This document shows positions 1 to 5,320 of a stretch of 7,314 nt of DNA, piece by piece; position 1 is the first letter of the stretch; every line of letters starts with the position of its first letter. A program made the position numbers and the translations under genes. This DNA is from an uncultured Collinsella sp. (lineage in GTDB: Bacteria; Actinomycetota; Coriobacteriia; Coriobacteriales; Coriobacteriaceae): positions 1 to 7,314 of the forward strand of contig CABUSE010000066.1 in NCBI GenBank assembly GCA_902494135.1, written 5' to 3'. The notes beneath the pieces are model-generated. The model searched no databases. It was given only the letters and a program-made list of their open reading frames with translations, and was not told where the DNA came from.

Positions 1-399
1 CTGCGCACGGAGAAATTGTCCATACGGACTCCTTTCATCGATGTTGGCAGGGCCACCGTGCCTCTTGGCCGGTTGGCGTCGGGATCGTGGAGCCAACTCT
101 CTACCCCGACTCTGGATAAAACGTGCCCGCTCCTTGCGGACACGATGGAGTCTATCAGCGCACGCGGACAGAAATCAAGCGCCGCCTGCGAAATGATGTG
201 CAAGCGACGCTTGATTGCGCGGCGATTATTCGGCCAACATCCGGAAAAGTGTCGAAATCAGCCGTATGAAAGTACGGAAAAGTGTCAAATTCGAGCCGCT
301 CAAATTACGGAAAAGTGTCGAAATGGGTGCGTGGAAATCACGGAAAAGTGTAAAACTGCACGTGAACAGGGGTACGGCATAGCTTATGTTCCAACCTAG
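1..399 (+). other. Left-edge region without a convincing gene; open frame entering from outside the window
   Basis: This stretch has no gene I can support. One plus-strand frame is open from base 1 to a TAG at 397-399, so it could be the 3' end of a gene starting left of the window. A start inside the window would have to be the TTG at 16, with only a weak GGAG three bases upstream. The predicted peptide resembles no family I recognise. Its last third is simply the 33-bp DNA repeat read as an 11-residue repeat beginning Glu-Lys-Cys. A second plus-strand frame is also open through the repeats, so open reading there is weak evidence of coding. The stop overlaps the stop of the convergent minus-strand gene by three bases. 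A short inverted repeat (CAAGCG-A-CGCTTG) lies at 201-213. No clear terminator for the minus-strand gene is visible here. Confidence 0.3.
242..356 (+). repeat. Four-copy 33-bp tandem repeat with invariant core CGGAAAAGTGT
   Basis: The core CGGAAAAGTGT occurs at 242, 275, 308 and 341, identical in all four copies and spaced exactly 33 bp. In three copies the core is followed by C(G/A)AAAT or a close variant. The rest of each unit keeps a weaker pattern that ends in GAAA-like bases followed by (T/C)A just before the next core, so the whole 33-bp unit is periodic. The last copy decays after its core. A 33-bp period is close to three helical turns, so a bound protein would meet every core on nearly the same face. 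The period is also a multiple of three and reads as an 11-residue repeat in two plus-strand frames. Possible roles are a protein-binding array, a multiple-repeat end of a mobile element (IS21-like ends have this style), or a peptide repeat. The sequence does not decide between them. Confidence 0.85.
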
Positions 400-1388
400 C
401 TGTTGGGGTCGCCCTTGAGGGTATTGATGTCCAGGTACTGGTTGTCGTCCTCTTTTTGCTGCGTTGCCGATTCGGACGCGGTGGGGCCGCGGAACAGCTG
501 GAATCCCTCAAACGCAATCACGCCGAGCAGAGCGATGATGATGGCGATAAAGACAACCTTTGCCGCATGCGAAAACTCCGAAAAGCGCGGCGGTTCTTCT
601 TCGGTGTGGTAATCGGCAGCACGCTCATCGTCGGTGCCGTGGGTATACGACGATGCCGAGGCTGCCTTTACGCTCGCTTGGTTGTAATCGGGAGCGGGCG
701 TGGCGGCAAACGGGTCGCGAGAATAGCCGCTCGATGTTTGGCCGTAATCCTCGGTTTCGATGCGGCCGGCGCGAGGTTGTTCGTTCGGGCGGTTGGCGTA
801 TGCTGCGGTGTTGTCGTATGCGGACTCGCGTTTCTCGGCAGCCGCAAACAAAGGGTTTACCGGAATGTCGAGCGCCGGCATGCCGCTCGAGGTCTCGTCC
901 AGATCTGCCGCCGCCCAGGAATCAAAGGCAAACTGGCGGTTGGAAAGATCATCCAGATCCATGACAGGCGGCTCGAGCTCGGGCTCGGGAGCCGTGTATG
1001 CCGGCTGCTGCGGGGCAGCGTAGCGAATCGTGCTGTCTGCCGTGGGACGCTGTGCCGCTGCAGCGAGAAACGCCGCCGTCTCGGATGGATCGCTAGCAGG
1101 ACGGGGCGCAGGGGCGGCTTTACGCGTCGTCTGCACGATGGGACGGGTGCCAAAGTCGTCTGCGGGCACGGATGCCGGCGCGGGCGTGGCGGAAGGTGCG
1201 GGCTTTGCACTTGTCGGGCGAGCTCCGCCGCCCATGAGTTCCTCGGCAGTCCAGGGGCGGTCGCTCATCACGTCGTCGAGGCTCAACGCAAACAGATCGT
1301 CTTCGCCCTCGTCAAACGCGCGTTTCGCATGCCTGGCGCCAGAAACGGTGCCTCCGCGGCAGTTGCGTGATGCGTTGCTCGACCCCAT
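396..1388 (-). CDS. Hypothetical low-complexity protein with one C-terminal membrane helix
   Basis: This is a 330-residue protein of unknown function. The N-terminus is polar and basic, then has an acidic patch around residues 25-50 (Asp/Glu-rich, with a Trp-Thr-Ala-Glu-Glu segment). Residues of about 55-270 are rich in Ala, Pro, Ser, Asp and Glu and look disordered. A single hydrophobic helix covers about residues 278-298 (VVFIAIIIALLGVIAFEGFQL), followed by a short hydrophilic tail of about 32 residues. There is no N-terminal signal peptide or lipobox. The likely topology is a long cytoplasmic region anchored by one helix with a short outside tail, which is inferred. I start it at the ATG at 1388 because a GAAAGGA site sits nine bases upstream; an in-frame ATG at 1421 has no such site and abuts a TATAAT box. 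It lies downstream of the regulator gene on the same strand but appears to have its own promoter. Confidence 0.75.
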   Translation of the reverse strand: MGSSNASRNCRGGTVSGARHAKRAFDEGEDDLFALSLDDVMSDRPWTAEELMGGGARPTSAKPAPSATPAPASVPADDFGTRPIVQTTRKAAPAPRPASDPSETAAFLAAAAQRPTADSTIRYAAPQQPAYTAPEPELEPPVMDLDDLSNRQFAFDSWAAADLDETSSGMPALDIPVNPLFAAAEKRESAYDNTAAYANRPNEQPRAGRIETEDYGQTSSGYSRDPFAATPAPDYNQASVKAASASSYTHGTDDERAADYHTEEEPPRFSEFSHAAKVVFIAIIIALLGVIAFEGFQLFRGPTASESATQQKEDDNQYLDINTLKGDPNS

Positions 1389-1397
1389 CTTGTTCCA

Positions 1398-1404
1398 TCC
1401 TTTC
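1398..1404 (-). promoter_or_regulatory. Ribosome binding site that sets the start of the hypothetical membrane protein
   Basis: Read on the minus strand, GAAAGGA lies nine bases before the ATG at 1388. The alternative in-frame ATG at 1421 has no purine-rich site in front of it. This favours the shorter 330-residue product. Confidence 0.7.
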
Positions 1405-1423
1405 GAAATGCTCACATTCATCG

Positions 1424-1429
1424 ATTATA
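1424..1429 (-). promoter_or_regulatory. Candidate -10 box (TATAAT) for the hypothetical membrane protein
   Basis: A perfect TATAAT reads on the minus strand, 35 bases before the chosen ATG at 1388. Transcription would then begin close to 1417-1419, which is at or inside the upstream alternative ATG and makes that start unlikely. No good -35 hexamer is visible 16-18 bases upstream, so the promoter call rests on the -10 box and its position. Confidence 0.45.
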
Positions 1430-1472
1430 TGGAACTTGCCTAGCGGCCGACTCTTGGATTCGTGCATTCCAG

Positions 1473-1511
1473 AACTCGCGCCCAAAAGGGGAGGGGCGAT
1501 CCGGCCGAGTT
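1473..1511 (-). terminator. Imperfect hairpin after the regulator gene, possible terminator
   Basis: Read on the minus strand just after the regulator's stop codon, AACTCG pairs with CGAGTT and CGCCC pairs with GGGCG, giving 11 base pairs with a seven-base bulge on the 5' side and a ten-base loop. No U tract follows, so intrinsic termination is uncertain. Its position between the regulator stop and the next gene's promoter fits a terminator. Confidence 0.35.
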
Positions 1512-1513
1512 GC

Positions 1514-2167
1514 CTACTTGTCGCCGGCGGCAGCCTTTGCCTCGTTGAGGTAGCTATAGAAGCTGTACTTTGAGATGCCGAAGAACTCGCAGGCACGCTC
1601 GCTCGACTTGGAAATGAGGAAGGCGCCGCGACGGTCGAGGTAGCCAATGGCGCGGATGCGCTCGTCTTTGGTCATGAGCGCCGCGGGCTTGCCCACAAAC
1701 TGTTCGCACTCGCGCAGCAGGTCTTCGAGCAGGTCGCCGATGTTTTTGGTAATGGGCTCGGGCTCGGTGTATCCCTTGTCGCCCGTGCCGGTGAGCGCGT
1801 CGAGCGAGCGCTCAAAAGCCTTCATGAGCGTAATGTCAAAGTTAATGCCCAAAATGCCGACGGGCTTGCCCTCGTCGTTGCGGATAAAGATCGTCGAGGA
1901 CTTGAGCAGCTTGCCATCGGCGGTTTTGGTGAGGTATGGCTCGCGGTCGTGCACGTCGGCGGTGCCCTCGTGCATGGACTCAAGCACAATATGGCTGGGG
2001 CCGTCACCCAGTTTGCGCCCGCTGACGTGGCCGTTTTCGATCACTACGATGGAGTGGTCCACGTCCTCGGTCTCCAAGTCGTGGACGACGACTTCGCAGT
2101 TGGGGCCAAATTGGAGCGCCAGGCCGTGTGCAAGGCGCTTATAAAACTCAATCTGTGCGGGGGTCAT
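1514..2167 (-). CDS. YheO/DauR-type transcriptional regulator (PAS-like sensor plus HTH)
   Basis: This 217-residue protein has the two-part layout of the YheO/DauR regulator family. Residues of about 5-115 form the YheO-like PAS domain, including the segments CEVVVHDLE near 24-32 and the GILGINFDIT stretch near 104-113 that closes the domain. Residues of about 165-210 form the helix-turn-helix region, with RRGAFLISKSSERACEFFGI followed by a YSYLNE end typical of the family. Length is normal for the family. The start is supported by AGGAAGG at 2173-2179, five bases from the ATG. It is cytoplasmic and DNA-binding. Related proteins sense small amino-acid-type ligands (DauR controls D-arginine use in Pseudomonas). 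Here it diverges from ygeX, so it most likely controls the catabolic cluster and perhaps itself. The ligand is not shown; 2,3-diaminopropionate or a ureido precursor is a guess. Confidence 0.9.
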   Translation of the reverse strand: MTPAQIEFYKRLAHGLALQFGPNCEVVVHDLETEDVDHSIVVIENGHVSGRKLGDGPSHIVLESMHEGTADVHDREPYLTKTADGKLLKSSTIFIRNDEGKPVGILGINFDITLMKAFERSLDALTGTGDKGYTEPEPITKNIGDLLEDLLRECEQFVGKPAALMTKDERIRAIGYLDRRGAFLISKSSERACEFFGISKYSFYSYLNEAKAAAGDK

Positions 2168-2226
2168 AGGTGCCTTCCTAAAAATTAGTTTGGGCTCACT
2201 TTGCCATAAACCCCACTTGTTCGCAA

Positions 2227-2250
2227 ATAACGAAAGCGTCGCTGCGTTAT
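2227..2250. promoter_or_regulatory. Palindromic operator-like site in the divergent promoter region
   Basis: ATAACG at 2227-2232 is matched by its reverse complement CGTTAT at 2245-2250, and between them AGCG-T-CGCT (2235-2243) is itself an inverted repeat. The two symmetries are offset by half a base, so the site is imperfect. It lies about 60 bp before the regulator's start codon, where an autoregulatory operator could sit. No binding protein is shown. Confidence 0.35.
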
Positions 2251-2286
2251 GTAACCGTTCGTCGGCGAAAAGGTACCGATTACGGC

Positions 2287-2304
2287 AACAAACAATTTGT
2301 TAGG
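2287..2304 (+). promoter_or_regulatory. Operator-like 18-bp repeat, copy 1
   Basis: The segment reads AACAAAC-AA-TTTGTTAGG. It matches copy 2 at 2338-2355 in 15 of 18 positions and contains the inverted pair AACAA-T-TTGTT (2291-2301). It is about 140 bp upstream of ygeX and 120 bp from the regulator's start, so it could serve either direction. The divergent regulator is the natural candidate to bind it. Confidence 0.45.
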
Positions 2305-2337
2305 TTTTCCAATCAAAAAGTGTGATAGAACAGTGCT

Positions 2338-2355
2338 AACAAACTTTTTGTTTGG
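2338..2355 (+). promoter_or_regulatory. Operator-like 18-bp repeat, copy 2
   Basis: The segment reads AACAAAC-TT-TTTGTTTGG and is a near copy of 2287-2304, starting 51 bp later, which is about five helical turns. It contains the inverted pair CAAAC-TTTTT-GTTTG (2340-2354). It lies about 90 bp before the ygeX start codon, a usual place for an activator or repressor site. I could not assign a convincing -35/-10 pair for ygeX around it. Confidence 0.45.
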
Positions 2356-2444
2356 CATCCACATAAAAGTTCAGTCGCATGAATGGGAATGGGCTGAAAC
2401 GCGTATGCGGGGGCCGGCAAGAGAGAACTTAAGGAGTTCACCGT

Positions 2445-3659
2445 ATGGCCGATAAGATCCAGTGGGCGGGCAACACGATGCCCAAGAGCGATGACAAGCA
2501 CTTGGGAATCATGAGCCTCGACCACGTGAAGAAGGCCCGTGCCTTCCACCAGTCGTTCCCCCAGTACACCGTCACTCCGCTTGCCCGCCTGGATGGCCAG
2601 GCTGCGCGCCTGGGCCTGTCCAACCTGTGCGTCAAGGACGAGAGCTATCGCTTTGGCCTCAACGCCTTTAAGGTTCTGGGCGGTTCGTTTGCCATGGCCA
2701 ACTACATTGCCGACGAGACTGGCAAGGACGTTGCCGAGTGCACCTTCGATTACCTGACCTCCGATCAGCTTGCCAAGGACTTTGGCCAGGCTACCTTCTT
2801 TACCGCCACCGACGGCAACCATGGCCGCGGTGTGGCATGGGCTGCCAACAAGCTGGGCCAGAAGGCCGTCGTGCACATGCCCAAGGGTTCCACCAAGCCC
2901 CGCTTCGATAACATCGCTGCCGAGGGCGCCACGGTGACCATCGAAGAGGTCAACTACGACGAGTGCGTGCGCATGGCCGCCGCCGAGGCCGATGCCTGCG
3001 AGCGCGGCGTCATCGTTCAGGACACCGCCTGGGAGGGCTACGAGAAGATTCCGTCCTGGATCATGGAGGGCTACGGCACCATGGCTTCCGAGGCTGCCGA
3101 GCAGCTGCGCGAGATGGCCATCAACCGCCCGACGCACGTGTTTGTCCAGGCTGGCGTGGGTTCGCTCGCTGGCGCCGTGGTGGGCTACTTCACCAACCTG
3201 TATCCCGATAACCCGCCCACCTTCGTCGTGGTTGAATGCGCGCCTGCCGCCTGCCTGTACAAGGGCGCTGCCGCCGGCGACGGCGATCCGCGCATCGTGG
3301 ACGGCGACATGCCCTCCATCATGGCCGGTCTGTGCTGCGGCGAGCCCAACATCCTGGGTTGGGATATCCTGCGCAACCACGCCACCGCCTTCGTGTCCTG
3401 CCCCGACTGGGTCACCGCTCGCGGCATGCGCACCCTGGGCGCTCCCGAGAAGGGCGACCCGCGCGTCATCTCCGGCGAGTCCGGCGCTGTGACCACCGGC
3501 CTGGTCGAGACCCTCATGCTCGATCCCGAGTATGCTGAGCTCAAGGAACTCATCGGCCTGGACAAGACGAGTTCCGTGCTCTGCTTCTCCACCGAGGGCG
3601 ACACGGACCCCGACCAGTATCGTCGAATTGTTTGGGAAGGCGAATATCCCACTTGCTAA
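2445..3659 (+). CDS. ygeX: Diaminopropionate ammonia-lyase (PLP enzyme)
   Basis: This 404-residue cytoplasmic enzyme belongs to the fold-type II PLP family and is expected to convert 2,3-diaminopropionate to pyruvate and two ammonia. The PLP lysine is Lys76 in the hallmark FGLNAFKVLGGSFA segment (70-83). DGNHG (123-127) is the loop that includes the conserved catalytic aspartate, and VQDTAWEGY with Asp193 carries the second acidic residue known from the E. coli enzyme. QAGVGS (235-240) is the phosphate-binding glycine loop. IPSWIMEGYGT (202-212) is also typical. Length matches the E. coli protein (about 398). The ATG at 2445 follows AAGGAG (2431-2436) by eight bases; this site sits in and beside the loop of a small GAACT/AGTTC hairpin (2425-2439), which could affect initiation but may be chance. 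It is first in the cluster and codon use is strongly C/G-ending, suggesting good expression. Confidence 0.95.
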   Translation: MADKIQWAGNTMPKSDDKHLGIMSLDHVKKARAFHQSFPQYTVTPLARLDGQAARLGLSNLCVKDESYRFGLNAFKVLGGSFAMANYIADETGKDVAECTFDYLTSDQLAKDFGQATFFTATDGNHGRGVAWAANKLGQKAVVHMPKGSTKPRFDNIAAEGATVTIEEVNYDECVRMAAAEADACERGVIVQDTAWEGYEKIPSWIMEGYGTMASEAAEQLREMAINRPTHVFVQAGVGSLAGAVVGYFTNLYPDNPPTFVVVECAPAACLYKGAAAGDGDPRIVDGDMPSIMAGLCCGEPNILGWDILRNHATAFVSCPDWVTARGMRTLGAPEKGDPRVISGESGAVTTGLVETLMLDPEYAELKELIGLDKTSSVLCFSTEGDTDPDQYRRIVWEGEYPTC

Positions 3660-3666
3660 TCGTTGG

Positions 3667-3693
3667 GGCGGAATAAATAGGTATCGCTCCGCC
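3667..3693 (+). other. Small hairpin between ygeX and ygeY
   Basis: GGCGGA at 3667-3672 pairs exactly with TCCGCC at 3688-3693 around a 15-base loop, within the 74-bp gap between ygeX and ygeY. No U run follows, so it is more likely an mRNA stability or processing element, or chance, than a terminator. The two genes are probably co-transcribed. Confidence 0.35.
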
Positions 3694-3733
3694 ACCTCAC
3701 AGGTAGATTCCTTCGTTTGAAAGGTTAAGAACA

Positions 3734-5119
3734 ATGGCTAAAGAACTCGATTTCGACGCTATCAAGGCTGCTGCTGAGTCCCATCGTGCTGATATGACTC
3801 GCTTCCTGCGTGCTATGATCTCCCACCCCTCTGAGTCCTGCGAGGAGGGCGAGGTTGTCGCTTGCATCAAGGCCGAGATGGAGAGCCTTGGCTATGACGA
3901 GGTCAAGGTCGACGGCCTGGGCAACGTCATGGGCTTTATGGGCGAGGGCGACAAGATCATCGCCATCGACTCCCACATCGACACCGTCGGCATCGGCAAC
4001 ATCGAGAACTGGGATGCCGATCCCTATGAGGGCTACGAGACCGATGAGATCATCTACGGCCGCGGCGGCTCCGACCAGGAGGGCGGCATGGCTTCTGCTA
4101 CCTACGCTGCCAAGATGATGAAGGACATGGGCCTCATCCCCGAGGGCTACAAGATCATGGTCGTCGGCACCGTCCAGGAAGAGGACTGCGACGGCATGTG
4201 CTGGCAGTACATCTACAACAAGGACGGCATTAAGCCCGAGTTCGTCATTTCCACCGAGCCCACCGACGGCGGCATCTACCGCGGTCACCGCGGCCGCATG
4301 GAGATCCGCGTCGACGTTCACGGCACCTCCTGCCACGGCTCCGCTCCCGACCGCGGCGACAACGCCATCTACAAGATGGCCGACATCATCGCCGACGTCC
4401 GCGCCCTCAACAACAACGGCTGCGACGAGTCGACCGACATCAAGGGTCTCGTCAAGATGCTCGACCCCAAGTACAATCCCGAGCACTTCGAGGATGCCCG
4501 CTTCCTGGGCCGCGGCACCTGCACCGTCAGCCAGATCTTCTACACCAGCCCCAGCCGCTGCGCCGTCGCTGACTCCTGCGCCATCTCCATCGACCGTCGC
4601 ATGACCGCCGGCGAGACCTGGGAGTCCTGCCTGGACGAGATCCGCAACCTGCCGGCCGCCAAGAAGTACGGCGACGACGTGAAGGTCTCCATGTACATGT
4701 ACGACCGTCCGTCCTGGACCGGCGAGGTCTACGAGACCGAGGCTTACTTCCCCACGTGGATCAACAAGGAGACCGCTCCGCACGTCAAGGCTCTCGTCGA
4801 CGCCCACAAGGCTATGTTCGGTGACGAGCGCATCGGCTGCGAGCCCAGCATGGACAAGCGCACCGGTCGTCCGCTGTGCGACAAGTGGACCTTCTCCACG
4901 AACTGCGTTTCCATCCAGGGCCGCTATGGCATCCCCTGCGTCGGCTTTGGCCCGGGTGCCGAGTCTCAGGCTCACGCTCCCAACGAGGTCACCTACAAGG
5001 ACGACCTGGTCACCGCTGCCGCCATGTATGTGGCTGCCCTGAACCTCTACGATCCGAGCCAGGCCGATGGCGATGCCACCGTGTTCCGCGCCGGTCTGAC
5101 CAACAACAAGATCGACTAG
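3734..5119 (+). CDS. ygeY: YgeY-family M20 metallohydrolase (selenium-metabolism-linked)
   Basis: This 461-residue protein is a zinc-dependent M20-type peptidase/deacylase of the YgeY family, whose true substrate is not established. Expected metal ligands and catalytic residues are visible: His81 and Asp83 in DSHIDTV, the bridging Asp114 in GRGGSDQEGG, the Glu149-Glu150 pair in VQEED, Glu175 in STEPTDGG and His414 in ESQAHAPNE. His201 in SCHGSAPDRGDNA marks the dimerisation-domain histidine of the M20 fold. Family-specific stretches include FLGRGTCTVSQIFYTSPSRC and SIDRRMTAGETWESCL. It is somewhat longer than the E. coli protein (about 400 as I recall), partly from an extra C-terminal tail of about 20 residues. 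The ATG follows GAAAGG (3719-3724) by nine bases. Its place between ygeX and ygeW suggests hydrolysis of an amide or acyl group on a pathway intermediate. It is probably cytoplasmic, as no signal peptide is seen. Confidence 0.93.
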   Translation: MAKELDFDAIKAAAESHRADMTRFLRAMISHPSESCEEGEVVACIKAEMESLGYDEVKVDGLGNVMGFMGEGDKIIAIDSHIDTVGIGNIENWDADPYEGYETDEIIYGRGGSDQEGGMASATYAAKMMKDMGLIPEGYKIMVVGTVQEEDCDGMCWQYIYNKDGIKPEFVISTEPTDGGIYRGHRGRMEIRVDVHGTSCHGSAPDRGDNAIYKMADIIADVRALNNNGCDESTDIKGLVKMLDPKYNPEHFEDARFLGRGTCTVSQIFYTSPSRCAVADSCAISIDRRMTAGETWESCLDEIRNLPAAKKYGDDVKVSMYMYDRPSWTGEVYETEAYFPTWINKETAPHVKALVDAHKAMFGDERIGCEPSMDKRTGRPLCDKWTFSTNCVSIQGRYGIPCVGFGPGAESQAHAPNEVTYKDDLVTAAAMYVAALNLYDPSQADGDATVFRAGLTNNKID

Positions 5120-5141
5120 TCCCATTCCTCGATCTTGTTGA

Positions 5142-5166
5142 GCCGGGGGCAGTTTATGCCCCCGGC
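5142..5166 (+). terminator. Perfect GC hairpin between ygeY and ygeW (terminator or attenuator)
   Basis: GCCGGGGGCA and TGCCCCCGGC pair without mismatch around the loop GTTTA, a ten-base-pair stem that starts 22 bases after the ygeY stop. There is no U tract after the stem, which is common in high-GC actinobacteria but leaves open whether it ends transcription fully, attenuates it, or protects the upstream mRNA. It is the strongest hairpin I see in the window. Confidence 0.6.
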
Positions 5167-5174
5167 GCCTCCTG

Positions 5175-5202
5175 TTGACTTGGGGCCCGCGGTCGTTATC
5201 TC
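5175..5202 (+). promoter_or_regulatory. Candidate promoter for ygeW
   Basis: TTGACT (5175-5180) matches a -35 box in five of six positions. TATCTC (5197-5202), 16 bases further on, is a modest -10 match. The pair begins eight bases after the hairpin at 5142-5166, and about 120 bases remain to the ygeW start. This suggests ygeW and the kinase gene may be transcribed separately from ygeX-ygeY. The -10 is weak, so confidence is limited. Confidence 0.35.
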
Positions 5203-5320
5203 CCATGCTTCCTCGACGGTGGCGGGTCCTCGTCATAGTGCTCGGCATGTTCTAGCCACACGCGCATGCCGGAGCGCATCTACTCATTGCGATCGTTTCA
5301 CCTTTAGAAAGGACATTTAC

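Noticed and set aside
122..144. Stem-loop CGTGCCCGC/GCGGACACG as a terminator
   Set aside because: It has a central mismatch, no U tract, and lies too far from the end of any gene in the window.
242..356. CRISPR array
   Set aside because: The conserved core is only 11-17 bp, the intervening bases are themselves partly repeated rather than unique spacers, and the 33-bp total unit is too short for repeat plus spacer.
456..1370. Plus-strand open frame (304 codons) opposite the membrane protein gene
   Set aside because: It is Arg/Cys/Gly-rich shadow composition. The minus-strand frame has a ribosome site, a promoter-like box and a clean membrane helix.
2190..2206. Possible sigma-54 type -24/-12 promoter (GGG...TTGCC)
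   Set aside because: The GG to GC spacing is wrong by two bases and actinobacteria of this kind generally lack sigma-54.
2313..3734. Long antisense open frame (473 codons) opposite ygeX
   Set aside because: It mirrors the ygeX codons, has Gly/Ala/Val/His-rich composition and no recognisable domain. Such frames arise from GC-rich, C/G-ending codons on the real strand.
3725..5248. Long antisense open frame (507 codons) opposite ygeY
   Set aside because: Its Val/Gly/Asp/Ala-rich shadow composition and full overlap with a clear enzyme gene make it non-genuine.
5135..5320. 62-residue N-terminal extension of YgeW
   Set aside because: It covers the end of the hairpin and the candidate promoter, has no family similarity, and the ATG at 5321 has an AAAGGA site at good spacing and gives the usual family length.
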